Below, piece after piece: positions 43,701 to 52,024 of a DNA stretch of 64,000 nt. A program made the position numbers and the translations under genes. The stretch lies in assembly GCF_038806765.1 (NCBI RefSeq), contig NZ_CP152389.1, positions 4,650,001 to 4,714,000 of the forward strand, in the 5' to 3' direction. The notes under the pieces are model-generated. The model was not told the DNA's origin. It worked only from the letters and a program-made list of their open reading frames with translations, and made no database searches. The first letter of the stretch is position 1, and each line of letters starts with the position of its first letter. Source of the stretch: Mucilaginibacter sp. CSA2-8R (GTDB taxonomy: Bacteria > Bacteroidota > Bacteroidia > Sphingobacteriales > Sphingobacteriaceae).

Positions 43701-43889
43701 AATTGAATATTTACCAAAGGCATCGGTTGAGCTTCCGGTTTGTGTGCCTTTAACTTTAACTACAACGCCCGGAAGCGGTTGCCCGTCATCTTTAGCAGTA
43801 ACAGTACCTGTTACTGTACGGTCTTGCGCATAAGTTTGCCCAAAAAAGAGCAAAACAAAGCACAGACTCATAAGTAGAATTCTCTTCAT
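40704..43889 (-). CDS. SusC/RagA-type TonB-dependent outer-membrane transporter
   Basis: A 1061-residue uptake channel. Signal peptide to residue 21 (GQTYAQ), carboxypeptidase-D-like domain about 25-105 (TVTGTVTAKDDGQPLPGVVV), plug about 115-235 (LFSGVQGKVAGVSISNTSGS, then QPLYIIDGVPIDN and NMSILKGSAATALYGSRG), then a 22-strand barrel ending in KVSF with a terminal Phe. It is the first gene of a four-gene operon with SusD and two lipoproteins. A TTAAC direct-repeat element lies 82-96 bases upstream of the ATG. Confidence 0.95.
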   Translation of the reverse strand: MKRILLMSLCFVLLFFGQTYAQDRTVTGTVTAKDDGQPLPGVVVKVKGTQTGSSTDAFGKYSIKLPSGGSLVFTFIGYNPQEAVPTGNVLNVALAPNVKQLGEVVVTALGTRSEKKSLGYAQTTVTSNEINASSSINLFSGVQGKVAGVSISNTSGSPGGSTKVIIRSFSSITGSNQPLYIIDGVPIDNSRPGSDANFDFGNNANDIDPNSIENMSILKGSAATALYGSRGSNGVILITTKRGKIGKPTVDVNIGATLTNVALFYHPQQVFGQGWDSQSYISENGNWGPKYDGVVRPWGAVVNNSQLLKPFSFVENNVKNAFDTGLELNNQVAVSGGNETSTYYMSYGNVYSNGILPSSNDSYKRNNFSLKGSTTYKGFTAEASMNYVSKASRFVATGQGDSGIGSGFYEEILQIPGNIPIRDLRDYKNQYFNVDNYFTPFAENPYYALYENGSRYRSDRIYGNVNLQYKANKWLTFQIQQGVDVNNSGDRIWHNVNNPAPGSWNGANPTNPEGATRAADVGNVIEDSFKQFEYDSKVNALFNSNITSDFNINGLVGVNYNDRGGRTLSSEVQGLTIPGFYQLSNTSNQPSSVESDTHRRLLGVYAQATLGYKNYLYLTLTGRNDWSSTLPKGKNNYFYPGASLAYNFLQSFGLQSETFTSAKLRASYGKTGSDTDPYRIINTITATNIGLGFGNNAFPFNGVPGFTVSNQLNNGTLKPETQTELELGMEANFLSNRLGFDFTYYSRVKKDQILPVSTSPSSGYTTAVLNFGRVRNRGIELSVHGTPVKSKNITWDVNYNFTRNRNLVLELPNGLNKVVLNSAYDAQLAAIAGQPLGVFLAPVPVYDPQGRIVVNNQGFPVTSTDLGNYGTSQSDFQMGLSNSIRVKQFTLGFTLDWRQGGRFYSGTADLLNFVGADQKTLYNDRRPFIVPNSVQAVTAANGSTSYVENTTPITETNIDDYYYPTSNKAQAYQNRILDKTYVKLRELTLSYSLPASIAAKLGAQRAMISVFGRNLYTWLPKRNQTIDPEVSNQGIDLASEFGEFRTAPPLRYMGASLKVSF

Positions 43890-43970
43890 GTTGTTAATTT
43901 AAGATCTGTCAATTCAAGGGTGATAAATGTATACCCTATTAGTTAAATAATCAAATCCAAATTAACAAAA

Positions 43971-43985
43971 GTTAAAAAATGTTAA
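43971..43985 (-). promoter_or_regulatory. TTAAC-N5-TTAAC element upstream of the first SusC gene
   Basis: The minus strand reads TTAACATTTTTTAAC, two TTAAC boxes with a 10-bp period. The same 15 bases occur upstream of the second SusC gene. Downstream lie near -7 matches TTAATTTG and TGGATTTG. It may be a regulator site or part of the promoter. Confidence 0.45.
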
Positions 43986-44113
43986 GAATGTTACAATACT
44001 CCCAAAAATGGAAACGAATTCTTACTATTTATGGAAAATATTTAACAATTAGTTTTAAAACCAACAAAAATTGTACAATGTTTTGAGGTCATTTAAAGCT
44101 CTTATTATACAAA

Positions 44114-44145
44114 AAAGGGATGTTCTATTACAAGAACACCCCTTT
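44114..44145 (-). terminator. terminator of the second SusCD operon
   Basis: An imperfect hairpin, AAAGGG-x-TGTTCT with AGAACA-x-CCCTTT, ends on the minus strand in TTTTTT. It separates the DUF1735 gene from the first SusC promoter. Confidence 0.7.
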
Positions 44146-44167
44146 AACATAATGATTTTACAGATGG

Positions 44168-44710
44168 TTATGGCACACGCTTAAGTGCAACTACTATCGT
44201 TCCGAAGTTACCGCTAACTGTACCAGCACTTGCTGACGCTATTTTGAGTGCAACAGCGTAGGTTGTATTGGCAACAAACTGATCAGTGATTGTAAAGTCA
44301 AAACCGGCTTTATTTTGCCCTGATGGTATAGTAACCGATGCAGGCAGAGTATAAAGTGTTGTTGGCAGTGCAACATAAGTAGTTCTATTAGCCTGAGTTA
44401 AGTGTGTAGTTAACGCACCGGCATCCGTAGTCAAATTAACCGTAACGTTTGATGGCGCTGCGGCATTGGTGCCTGTATAGTTTACATCTACATGCACCTT
44501 GTCGCCGGTTTTTAAAGTCAAGAACTCGTAACGTGCTAAAGGAACTGTAAGTGTATGTGAGCTTGTAGCGATAAACGTTGGGTTAGCAAACTCTATAATG
44601 GCACCTGCACTACCCGGAGCATCAGGACCAACAATATCAGTACTTTTTAAGCACGAGCTCATAAACAGTACAGATATTGATAAAATTATCGTATTGAAGA
44701 TTTTTTTCAT
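44168..44710 (-). CDS. DUF1735/BT_3987-like lipoprotein of the second SusCD operon
   Basis: A 180-residue lipoprotein with lipobox FMSSC (Cys19) and one beta-sandwich resembling the BT_3987-like N-terminal (DUF1735) domain: YEFLTLKTGDKVHVDVNYTG, then LYTLPASVTIPSGQNKAGFD. It is the third and last gene after SusC and SusD, separated by 22 bases. Proteins of this group are thought to be surface-exposed accessories of glycan or peptide uptake. Confidence 0.75.
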   Translation of the reverse strand: MKKIFNTIILSISVLFMSSCLKSTDIVGPDAPGSAGAIIEFANPTFIATSSHTLTVPLARYEFLTLKTGDKVHVDVNYTGTNAAAPSNVTVNLTTDAGALTTHLTQANRTTYVALPTTLYTLPASVTIPSGQNKAGFDFTITDQFVANTTYAVALKIASASAGTVSGNFGTIVVALKRVP

Positions 44711-44732
44711 TGTTTAATATTTTTAACTGTTT

Positions 44733-46337
44733 TTATCGTGCCCAGAAAATTTTAGAAGTGTATTTATCTACACTCGGAATATTTGCTGAATTATAGCTAA
44801 ACTCAGTATTCGGGTACAGTAAACGGGTTGGTAATTTATCCGGCGCAGTTGACTCAGTGGCAACTGAAGTAAACGACTCTGTTGAACTACCATTATTAAC
44901 GTTTACGGGGTAACCGGTACGACGATACTCGTTCCAGGCTTCATCACCAATGATAAAGTTTAAAGCCAGGTATTTTTGGGTAATAATAGCCTCTAAACGC
45001 TGTGCATTAGTAGTTGCTTTTTCGTAGTTTACCAGGTACGAGTTAGGGTTAGCAGCCTTATAAGCAGTTACTTCGGCACTTGGGTTGCGCGCAACTGTGG
45101 CACTACCCGGTACGTTACCCGTAACCGCACCAGCTGCGTTTTTATCCAGATAAGTAAATGAAGCCAATATACCGTTATTGAAAGCCGTTGTGGCATCACC
45201 GCTAATTACACCTGTTAGCATAGCTTCGGCTTGTAAAAAGTAGCTGTCGGCAGCCAAGAAAATAGGCTGACCTGCATCCGGACCTTTAAAAATACCAGCC
45301 TGGTCGTAAGTAGTAGCGTTTGTACCCTTAAACCATGAGTTTGGTGTTTGCCCACGGCCTGCAGTAGCTAATAAACTGCCCAAAGTATTAGTAAAGCTGC
45401 CCGAATTTACAGCCGATCCGTTTTTATAGTATAAGTTTATACGTGTTGGATCACTAATTTTTTGACCGTTAAAAAAGCTGATGATATAAGGGGTAGGTAC
45501 ATACTGTGCACCCGCAGTTTGTGCAGCATTTGCAAATGAGTAAGCATAGCTGTTCCACATTGGATTTTGTTTACCGTTTGCGCGGGTGTAACCTGGATTG
45601 ACTATAGCATCATCAGTTAAAAAGCCCTTACTGTCAAAGGTTTTATTCGAGAAAGCAACTTTGCTGCCTGCTCTGATAATCAAGCGCAATTTAAGGGTAT
45701 TAGCAAACTGAATCCAGCGGTTAATCTCTACCGTAGTACTACTCGAAGAACCGAACAATGGGTCGGACGTTTTGAATTGAGATGTAGCAACGGGGTTAGC
45801 ATTAAACGTGGTAATGGCTGCATCACACAAATCAGCTAATGATTTATAAATGTCAGTTGCCTTATCATATTTGGGAGTCACATTACCTCCACCTTTTAAC
45901 GACTCTGTGTAAGGAACATCGTTATACTGATCTACCAAACGCTGAAAAACGAATGCTTTCATCACTTTAGCTGCCGCATTATACTGTGCAAACTGTGCCT
46001 GACCTTCGGTATTGTCAATAACATACTGAATGTCGTTAGCTACGTCATAAGAGGTATTAAACAGACCGGTTTGGTCAGTAGTTGCGTAATTGTAAGAGAT
46101 GATAGCACCCCAGCCGCTCACACCACCACCATTGGCTAAATAACCAACAGTTTGCGAACCGTAAAAGTTAAAGTTTACGGTATGAGCTGCTGCATAGACG
46201 ATAGATTGAGGCAGCACCAAGTCGGGCGTGCCGGTAGTTGGATCGTTAGGGTTAACGTTAACATCCAAATATTTCTTACAAGAGGTAACTGTAACCGCCG
46301 CAAGAGTTAAAATAAATAAATTTAATATCTTTTTCAT
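44733..46337 (-). CDS. SusD/RagB-like outer-membrane lipoprotein
   Basis: A 534-residue SusD-like_2 protein with lipobox VTSC (Cys20) and the opening KYLDVNVNPNDPTTGTPDLV. TPR-like helices and the late motif EAIITQKYLALNFIIGDEAW are typical. It begins 11 bases after the SusC stop. It is longer than the first SusD by about 50 residues, so the two pairs are not recent copies. Confidence 0.93.
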   Translation of the reverse strand: MKKILNLFILTLAAVTVTSCKKYLDVNVNPNDPTTGTPDLVLPQSIVYAAAHTVNFNFYGSQTVGYLANGGGVSGWGAIISYNYATTDQTGLFNTSYDVANDIQYVIDNTEGQAQFAQYNAAAKVMKAFVFQRLVDQYNDVPYTESLKGGGNVTPKYDKATDIYKSLADLCDAAITTFNANPVATSQFKTSDPLFGSSSSTTVEINRWIQFANTLKLRLIIRAGSKVAFSNKTFDSKGFLTDDAIVNPGYTRANGKQNPMWNSYAYSFANAAQTAGAQYVPTPYIISFFNGQKISDPTRINLYYKNGSAVNSGSFTNTLGSLLATAGRGQTPNSWFKGTNATTYDQAGIFKGPDAGQPIFLAADSYFLQAEAMLTGVISGDATTAFNNGILASFTYLDKNAAGAVTGNVPGSATVARNPSAEVTAYKAANPNSYLVNYEKATTNAQRLEAIITQKYLALNFIIGDEAWNEYRRTGYPVNVNNGSSTESFTSVATESTAPDKLPTRLLYPNTEFSYNSANIPSVDKYTSKIFWAR

Positions 46338-46348
46338 TGATAAAAATC

Positions 46349-49300
46349 TTAGAAGGTTATTGATATAGTACCACCATAGTAGCGAGAAGGCGGCGTAGTT
46401 AATGCTGTTACACCTACACCATTACCATTGTTTGTACCATCGTTTGCACTATATTCCGGATCAGTGTACACGTTGGTTTTCGGGGTCCATATAAATAAAT
46501 TACGGCCTTGGGCGCTTAAGGTAGCCGCTTTAATAAATTTAGTTTTACCTAACCATGATTTTGGCAGGGTGTAAGCCAAAGAAACTTCTCGTAATTTCCA
46601 GAAATTACCCGGAACAATATAGTTTTCGTCAATATTTCTTCTTGGGCCGGCGATAGTCCAGTAAGCTGGGCCCCCATCGTGTACAGTAATATTGGTATTG
46701 GCAACGTAAGTGTTAGTATTCGGATCCAGATATGATGAATTAGGGAACACGAAACGCTCACGGTCGTAAGCAATGGTATTAATGCCTGCACCGTTAAAGT
46801 CTAAACCAGTACCTGCGCCTTGATAAATCACATAACCTGCACGATATTCGGCAACGGTAGATAGTGATAAACCTTTGTAATTTACACCTAAGTTAAGACC
46901 GAGTATTTTAGTTGGCGAAGCATTACCAAAAGCAGTAAGTGTACTGGTACCAGACGGATAACCGGTTACACGGTTAACTATAACGCGGCCTTGATTATCA
47001 CGTACATAAGCACGGCCTAAGATTGTTGGCAAAGAAGAACCTACAATACCGTAAGAACCTGGAGTACCGCCGGAAATATTTAAATTTGGTAATCCTCCAA
47101 ATAATTCATCAACTTGGTTATGCAAGTAGCTAAAGTTGCCACCTACACTCACTCGCCAATCTTTAGTTTGGATGGGTACTAAATTTAATGTAGACTCGAT
47201 ACCATAACTACTAGTAGTACCGGCGTTTAAGAAATAAGCACCATAACCAGTGGTATTTGACACATTTGCAGTTACTGTTTGATTTTTAGTTTTCTTGTCG
47301 TAATAAGTAACAGTTGCAGTAACACGGTCCTTTAAAAAGCTCATGTCAACACCAGTTTCAAACTCATAAGTAAACTCAGGTTTAATATTTGGAGCAACAA
47401 TACTATTATTTAATGTAAAACCACCTAAACCGTTAAATGGATAACCAGAACCCTGACCAAAGGTGGCATCTAAACGGTAAGCACCATAAGTACTACCTCC
47501 TAAGTTTACGTTACCTACTTTCGAGTAACCTGCACGTAATTTGATAAAATCAATTTGTTCAACGTTTTTAAGAGCGGCTATCGCATCTGTCGGCACAAAA
47601 GAGACGTTAACTCCCGGATAAAAGAACGAACGGTTATTTGCAGCTAATACAGAAGTCCAATCATTACGGCCGGTCACGTTTAAAAACAAATAATTTTTGT
47701 ACGATACGTTTAATACACCGTAAACAGCTTGCTGACGGGCAAGATAATTTGCCTCACCTGCCGTAGGTTGGTTTGTACTATTGGCTAAGTTGAATAAACC
47801 AGCTTGCACCAAACCACTCACTGAAGCTGATTCGGTTTTATAACGTTGCTGACGCATCCAATAAGCAGTTACCAAGTTAAATTTAAAATCTTTTACTTGG
47901 TGTTTGAAAGTAGCCTGAAACTCATTTGTCAAACTTGCGGTGTATAAGAAAGCATCAGTTACACCACCCACAATGTCAGTTTTTTTATAGTTACCAACTT
48001 CAGGACGTGCTTTGATATAATCGTTAAAACGATAAATGTCACTGTACGTTTTAGCTGAATTATTACGAGTGGCCAAACCTGTACGGTATAATAAATCCAC
48101 CCATTTAGCCGGAGAATACTTCAATTCTAAATTACCGGTTAAATAGTCGTTACGGGTTTTTTGCCTGTAATTATCAATCGTAAAATAAGGATTGTTATAA
48201 TAGGCATTATAATAACCGCTTGGATCGGCATACGGATCATTTCTCCAATCTTTGTAAGTAGTACTCGGGGCCTGACCTGGTGAGTTTAACAATTGATCAT
48301 AAATAGTACCCGCACCACCACTTGTTTGATCGTAACGGTTTTGAGTATAATTGATACCATAAACTGCGGTAAAGTTTTTAGTAAAATTACGAGTACCGTT
48401 GATCCTTACGTTAGCCCGGTTAAATTTATCTTTAGGCAGTGTACCTTTGGTGTCAGCATACTGACCTGAAATGAACAAAGTACCTTTATCGTCGCCGGAT
48501 GATATTGATAAATCGGACTGGCTGGTTAAACCATTTTGCCAGAAATTATATTTATCATTAGTCCATGAGTAAGGCACACGCTGAATGTTGCCATTAGCCA
48601 GCGGCAAACCTAAATCAACCATCTGACCGTTGAAAGCAGGTCCGTATTGCTGATTTTCGTAGGGCAAATAAATTTGCAGATCGTTATCAGAACCCGAACC
48701 AAATTTCTTTTGCAACTGTGGAAAGAACGCTACTTGCTCAACAGTAAAAGTTTGCTGAGCTTTAATATCCATAGCTCCTTTTTTACCTTTTTTGGTGGTA
48801 ATGATTAATGCACCGTTTGAGGCATCACTACCATACAAAGCTGCCGCACTGGCACCTTGCAAAACCTGGATATCCTGAACATCCTCAGGGTTTAAGTTAG
48901 ATAACAAAGCGTTAGGAACAATCACGTTATCTAATACAATCAGCGCCTCGTTATTACCGGTTAATGAGCGGGCACCCCTTAAAACCACGCGGAAGTTAGG
49001 GTTAACACCTCCTGTAGTTCCCGAAATTTGCAAGCCGGGTACTTTACCAATTAAACCTGCAGCAACGTTAGTTGGCTTAGCCTGCGTTAACTGCTCTGAT
49101 TTAACCGTGGTTAAGCTTACACCTTGCTGGCGTCTGCTGGTTTGCAAACCGGCTGCGGTAACAATTACCTCATTAAGTTGCTGATTATTGGCTGCTAGCG
49201 AAACGCTTAACTCATTGCCGCTGCCTAAAGAAGCAGTTAATGTGGAGTAACCTACGTAAACAAACTCCAATTTTTGTGTAGAGGCAGGTACCGCCAAAGT

Positions 49301-49483
49301 ATACCGGCCCTGGCCATTAGTTTGGGTTCCGTTCGAACCTCCTGTAGCGCGTACGGTTACACCTGGCAAAGGCAGTCCGTCGTCTTTACTGGTTACCACA
49401 CCAGTAACAGTACGCGTTTGCGCAAATACCTCCGATATACAGAGCAGCAGCAAACACAAATTCACTAGTAGAATTTTCTTCAT
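46349..49483 (-). CDS. SusC/RagA-type TonB-dependent outer-membrane transporter
   Basis: A 1044-residue channel with signal peptide to residue 22 (SEVFAQ), a carboxypeptidase-D-like domain (TVTGVVTSKDDGLPLPGVTV), a plug (AAGLIGKVPGLQISGTTGG, then EALIVLDNVIVPN and DIQVLQGASAAALYGSDA) and a barrel ending ISITF. It leads an operon with SusD and the DUF1735 lipoprotein. It diverges from padR. A TTAAC direct-repeat element is 70-84 bases upstream. Its plug and barrel differ clearly from those of the first SusC. Confidence 0.95.
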   Translation of the reverse strand: MKKILLVNLCLLLLCISEVFAQTRTVTGVVTSKDDGLPLPGVTVRATGGSNGTQTNGQGRYTLAVPASTQKLEFVYVGYSTLTASLGSGNELSVSLAANNQQLNEVIVTAAGLQTSRRQQGVSLTTVKSEQLTQAKPTNVAAGLIGKVPGLQISGTTGGVNPNFRVVLRGARSLTGNNEALIVLDNVIVPNALLSNLNPEDVQDIQVLQGASAAALYGSDASNGALIITTKKGKKGAMDIKAQQTFTVEQVAFFPQLQKKFGSGSDNDLQIYLPYENQQYGPAFNGQMVDLGLPLANGNIQRVPYSWTNDKYNFWQNGLTSQSDLSISSGDDKGTLFISGQYADTKGTLPKDKFNRANVRINGTRNFTKNFTAVYGINYTQNRYDQTSGGAGTIYDQLLNSPGQAPSTTYKDWRNDPYADPSGYYNAYYNNPYFTIDNYRQKTRNDYLTGNLELKYSPAKWVDLLYRTGLATRNNSAKTYSDIYRFNDYIKARPEVGNYKKTDIVGGVTDAFLYTASLTNEFQATFKHQVKDFKFNLVTAYWMRQQRYKTESASVSGLVQAGLFNLANSTNQPTAGEANYLARQQAVYGVLNVSYKNYLFLNVTGRNDWTSVLAANNRSFFYPGVNVSFVPTDAIAALKNVEQIDFIKLRAGYSKVGNVNLGGSTYGAYRLDATFGQGSGYPFNGLGGFTLNNSIVAPNIKPEFTYEFETGVDMSFLKDRVTATVTYYDKKTKNQTVTANVSNTTGYGAYFLNAGTTSSYGIESTLNLVPIQTKDWRVSVGGNFSYLHNQVDELFGGLPNLNISGGTPGSYGIVGSSLPTILGRAYVRDNQGRVIVNRVTGYPSGTSTLTAFGNASPTKILGLNLGVNYKGLSLSTVAEYRAGYVIYQGAGTGLDFNGAGINTIAYDRERFVFPNSSYLDPNTNTYVANTNITVHDGGPAYWTIAGPRRNIDENYIVPGNFWKLREVSLAYTLPKSWLGKTKFIKAATLSAQGRNLFIWTPKTNVYTDPEYSANDGTNNGNGVGVTALTTPPSRYYGGTISITF

Positions 49484-49552
49484 GTGTTAATTATAAAGTC
49501 AGTTAATAGTTATGCCTAAAATAGGTGAGAATTACTACAAAATCAAGCATTT

Positions 49553-49567
49553 GTTAAAAAATGTTAA
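49553..49567 (-). promoter_or_regulatory. TTAAC-N5-TTAAC element upstream of the second SusC gene
   Basis: Identical in all 15 bases, orientation and approximate distance to the element at the first SusC gene, while flanking bases differ. A near -7 match, TGATTTTG, lies a few bases downstream on the minus strand. Confidence 0.45.
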
Positions 49568-49625
49568 ATTCTAACCACTTTCTAAGAACTTTCTAATAAA
49601 AGTTAAATAAAATTATTTTAGTACT

Positions 49626-49643
49626 ATGTATTGCATAATACAT
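49626..49643. promoter_or_regulatory. candidate PadR operator
   Basis: ATGTATT-GCAT-AATACAT is a perfect 7-bp inverted repeat that covers the TTG of the -33 element. ATGT/ACAT half-sites are the known PadR-type recognition feature. It is probably autoregulatory. Confidence 0.6.
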
Positions 49644-49662
49644 TCTAAAACATATATCTTTG
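49631..49662 (+). promoter_or_regulatory. padR-pspC promoter, apparently leaderless
   Basis: TTG at 49631-49633, a 21-base spacer and TATCTTTG at 49655-49662, an exact TAnnTTTG. The padR ATG is at 49667, about where transcription should begin, so the mRNA would have almost no leader. Confidence 0.7.
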
Positions 49663-49670
49663 TATTATGC
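49633..49670. repeat. 10-bp inverted repeat spanning promoter and start codon of padR
   Basis: GCATAATACA (49633-49642) and TGTATTATGC (49661-49670) are perfect reverse complements 18 bases apart. The right arm contains the ATG. Together with the dyad at 49626 it gives three similar half-sites, suggesting cooperative repressor binding. Confidence 0.6.
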
Positions 49671-49999
49671 TTGTAGAGAATACTCAAACCCAAATGCGAA
49701 AAGGCATACTCGAGTACTGCATACTCTGTGTAATTGCCAAAGGCGAGATATATGCTTCGGATATCATTGCTGAGCTAAAAAAAGCCCAACTACTTGTAGT
49801 AGAAGGAACTTTATACCCGTTGCTTACCCGTTTAAAAAATAATGGACTGCTCAGCTACAATTGGGTAGAGTCTACCTCAGGGCCTCCGCGAAAGTATTAT
49901 GTGCTATCAACTGAGGGCCGGCAGGTGCTTGAACACCTAGACAAAACCTGGCATGAACTGGCTTTTGCCGTGCAAACATCTATTGAAGGAAGAAAATAA
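49667..49999 (+). CDS. PadR-family transcriptional regulator
   Basis: A 110-residue winged-helix repressor, dimeric, of the short PadR type without a long C-terminal domain. The core reads ILEYCILCVIAKGEIYASDI, LLVVEGTLYPLLTRLKNNGL and GPPRKYYVLSTEGRQVL. It is the first gene of an operon with the PspC-domain protein 24 bases downstream, a common Bacteroidota pairing that senses membrane or antibiotic stress. Inverted repeats over its own promoter support autorepression. Confidence 0.93.
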   Translation: MLVENTQTQMRKGILEYCILCVIAKGEIYASDIIAELKKAQLLVVEGTLYPLLTRLKNNGLLSYNWVESTSGPPRKYYVLSTEGRQVLEHLDKTWHELAFAVQTSIEGRK

Positions 50000-50023
50000 C
50001 GACCACGCTATATATCAATCATC

Positions 50024-51799
50024 ATGAACAAAACAATTATCATCAATATAAACGGCACCGTTTTTCATATCGAAGAACAGGCCTACGAAATGCTTAAGGA
50101 GTACATGACCGAGGTAAAACGTCACTTTTTTAACTCGGCCGACAGCCTTGAAATTACTACCGACATCGAAAACCGTATTGCCGAGATGTTTACCGAGATA
50201 CTGGCCCGCGAAAACCGCCAGGCTATTATTGACCAGGATGTTGAAGCCGTTATTGCTCAGATGGGTTCAGTAAAAGATTTTGAGTATGCCGATGATGAAG
50301 GAACTGCTGCATTTGCACAAGAACCGCTTTACAATATGGGTATTAACAGCCGCCGCCTGTTCCGCGACCCGGACGATCACTTAATTGGCGGTGTTTGTGC
50401 CGGTATTGCCAACTACTTTGACATAAAATCGGTTTGGGTACGCTTGCTGTTTGCTTTGGCATTTTTGGGCGCAGGTGCCGGTTTCTTTGTTTACATTTTG
50501 CTGTGGGTCATTATTCCTAAAGCTGTTAGCCGGGCCGATAAAATGGCCATGAAAGGCGAGCCGTTAGATTTGCAGGGTTTTAAACGCAACTTTGAAGCTG
50601 AATTAAACATGGTAGGCGGTCGCCTGGCTGATATACATCACGAAGCCCGCCCATTAATTTATAGAACCCGCGATTTTGTAGGAGACTTTTTCCATCATCT
50701 AAGGGTTTTTTTAGGTGGGGCAGGGAAAATAATTATCAAACTGCTAGGTCTCGCTATCATCTTAGCTTGCGTTGCGGGCATCATCGCCCTTGTCGTTGCT
50801 TTAGTAGGTACGATGGCTTTTGGCACTAAAAACTTTTCGCTGCCTGATAATTTTTTCAATTATCCTTACATCAATCAGGTACGTGTTGCTGTTGGCATAT
50901 TGGTATTGATTCCTTTAACCGTAATAATTGTGGTAGTATCATCTGCTATCTTTAATACCACAAATGTTAACCGGTCGGCAGGGTTTACTTTGCTGATTGT
51001 CTGGATCAGCGCTTTAGCCATAATAGCCTACCATGCTTCTCAAGTTCTGGCTGAGTTCAGGGATTCGGCCGGATTTACGCAAACAGTCAATTTGAAAGCC
51101 GTACCAAACCAGACTTATTACCTGCAGCTAAATGATGTGATGTTTTTTACTCGCGAAGATAGTGCGAGGCTGGATATCAAAAATAAGTTTAAAAACCTGA
51201 CTTTGACTGATAACGACGATGACGAACTTTCACCACGGTCGGTTAGAATCAGTATTGAAAAGAGCGATGTCCCTTATCCTGTTTTAGTTGAAGAGTTTAC
51301 CGCTCGCGGCCGTACTTACGAACAGGCACTCAACCATGCACGTAACACACGATATGTGTTTACTCAGCAAGACTCGGTTTTAAAGTTTGATACCAAACTT
51401 CGCCGTTTAAAAGCCGGGCAGTGGCACAATGAAGAAGTAAAGCTAACTTTGCGCATTCCGCTTAAAGCTACGGTAATGGTAAACGACAAGGTAAACGAAT
51501 ATATATCTAATTACCTGGATGTCGGTGCTTGCTTTCCGCGTCACCGCGATCATTCGCGTACCGAGATGGCTCCTTTTATCATGACTACCGAAGGCCTGCA
51601 GTGTAAACTGGATAGTGCGATTACCGCGGTACCAAATGAAGACAACAAAAACGACAACAACGACACTGAAAAAGAAGAGGTGACAACTCTTGATACCGTT
51701 AACGAAACTAAAATTGATACCGTATATATAGACAGTACCGTTACCAAGGCTGTACCAGCCAAAAAAACGGTGATTATTCGCCGTTTACATAAAAGGTAA
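50024..51799 (+). CDS. PspC-domain membrane protein
   Basis: A 591-residue protein with an N-terminal cytoplasmic region (1-108, including TTDIENRIAEMFTEIL), a PspC domain at about 109-170 (DHLIGGVCAGIANYFDIKSV, then a membrane helix ending LWVIIPKA), three more membrane helices up to about residue 345, and a long soluble C-terminal part with beta-rich segments. The tail is Asp/Asn/Glu-rich (EDNKNDNNDTEKEE) and ends basic (KKTVIIRRLHKR). PspC modules respond to envelope stress. It is regulated with padR. The C-terminal domain has no name I can give. Confidence 0.9.
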   Translation: MNKTIIININGTVFHIEEQAYEMLKEYMTEVKRHFFNSADSLEITTDIENRIAEMFTEILARENRQAIIDQDVEAVIAQMGSVKDFEYADDEGTAAFAQEPLYNMGINSRRLFRDPDDHLIGGVCAGIANYFDIKSVWVRLLFALAFLGAGAGFFVYILLWVIIPKAVSRADKMAMKGEPLDLQGFKRNFEAELNMVGGRLADIHHEARPLIYRTRDFVGDFFHHLRVFLGGAGKIIIKLLGLAIILACVAGIIALVVALVGTMAFGTKNFSLPDNFFNYPYINQVRVAVGILVLIPLTVIIVVVSSAIFNTTNVNRSAGFTLLIVWISALAIIAYHASQVLAEFRDSAGFTQTVNLKAVPNQTYYLQLNDVMFFTREDSARLDIKNKFKNLTLTDNDDDELSPRSVRISIEKSDVPYPVLVEEFTARGRTYEQALNHARNTRYVFTQQDSVLKFDTKLRRLKAGQWHNEEVKLTLRIPLKATVMVNDKVNEYISNYLDVGACFPRHRDHSRTEMAPFIMTTEGLQCKLDSAITAVPNEDNKNDNNDTEKEEVTTLDTVNETKIDTVYIDSTVTKAVPAKKTVIIRRLHKR

Positions 51800-51808
51800 C
51801 AAGATTTA

Positions 51809-51856
51809 CACCCCGGCCAAACAATCAATGTTCATGATGTATCTCTGGCCGGGGTG
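51809..51856 (+). terminator. terminator of the padR-pspC operon
   Basis: CACCCCGGCCA pairs with TGGCCGGGGTG, an 11-bp GC-rich stem with a 26-base loop, followed after a few bases by TCTTTTATTTT. Confidence 0.65.
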
Positions 51857-51981
51857 CTAAATCTTTTATTTTATCCGCTCTCCCTCCTTCTCTTTTCAGC
51901 AATAAACTACTGATTTATAACACATTGACGCACTCCGCTTACCTGTTAAATTTTCTTTCGAAAATATTTTTCAAATTTTTG

Positions 51982-52010
51982 TGTAACCACAGGTGCCTTT
52001 CCTGCATCTT
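51982..52010 (+). promoter_or_regulatory. candidate ECF-type promoter
   Basis: TGTAAC, a 17-base spacer and CATCTT resemble ECF sigma promoters (AAC-containing -35, CGTC-like -10). The match is partial. It would start a leader of about 125 bases. Confidence 0.25.
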
Positions 52011-52024
52011 ATAAACAAATAACC

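Noticed and set aside
38044..49483. The two SusCD operons as a recent tandem duplication
   Set aside because: SusC and SusD sequences and accessory genes differ too much; only the promoter element is identical.
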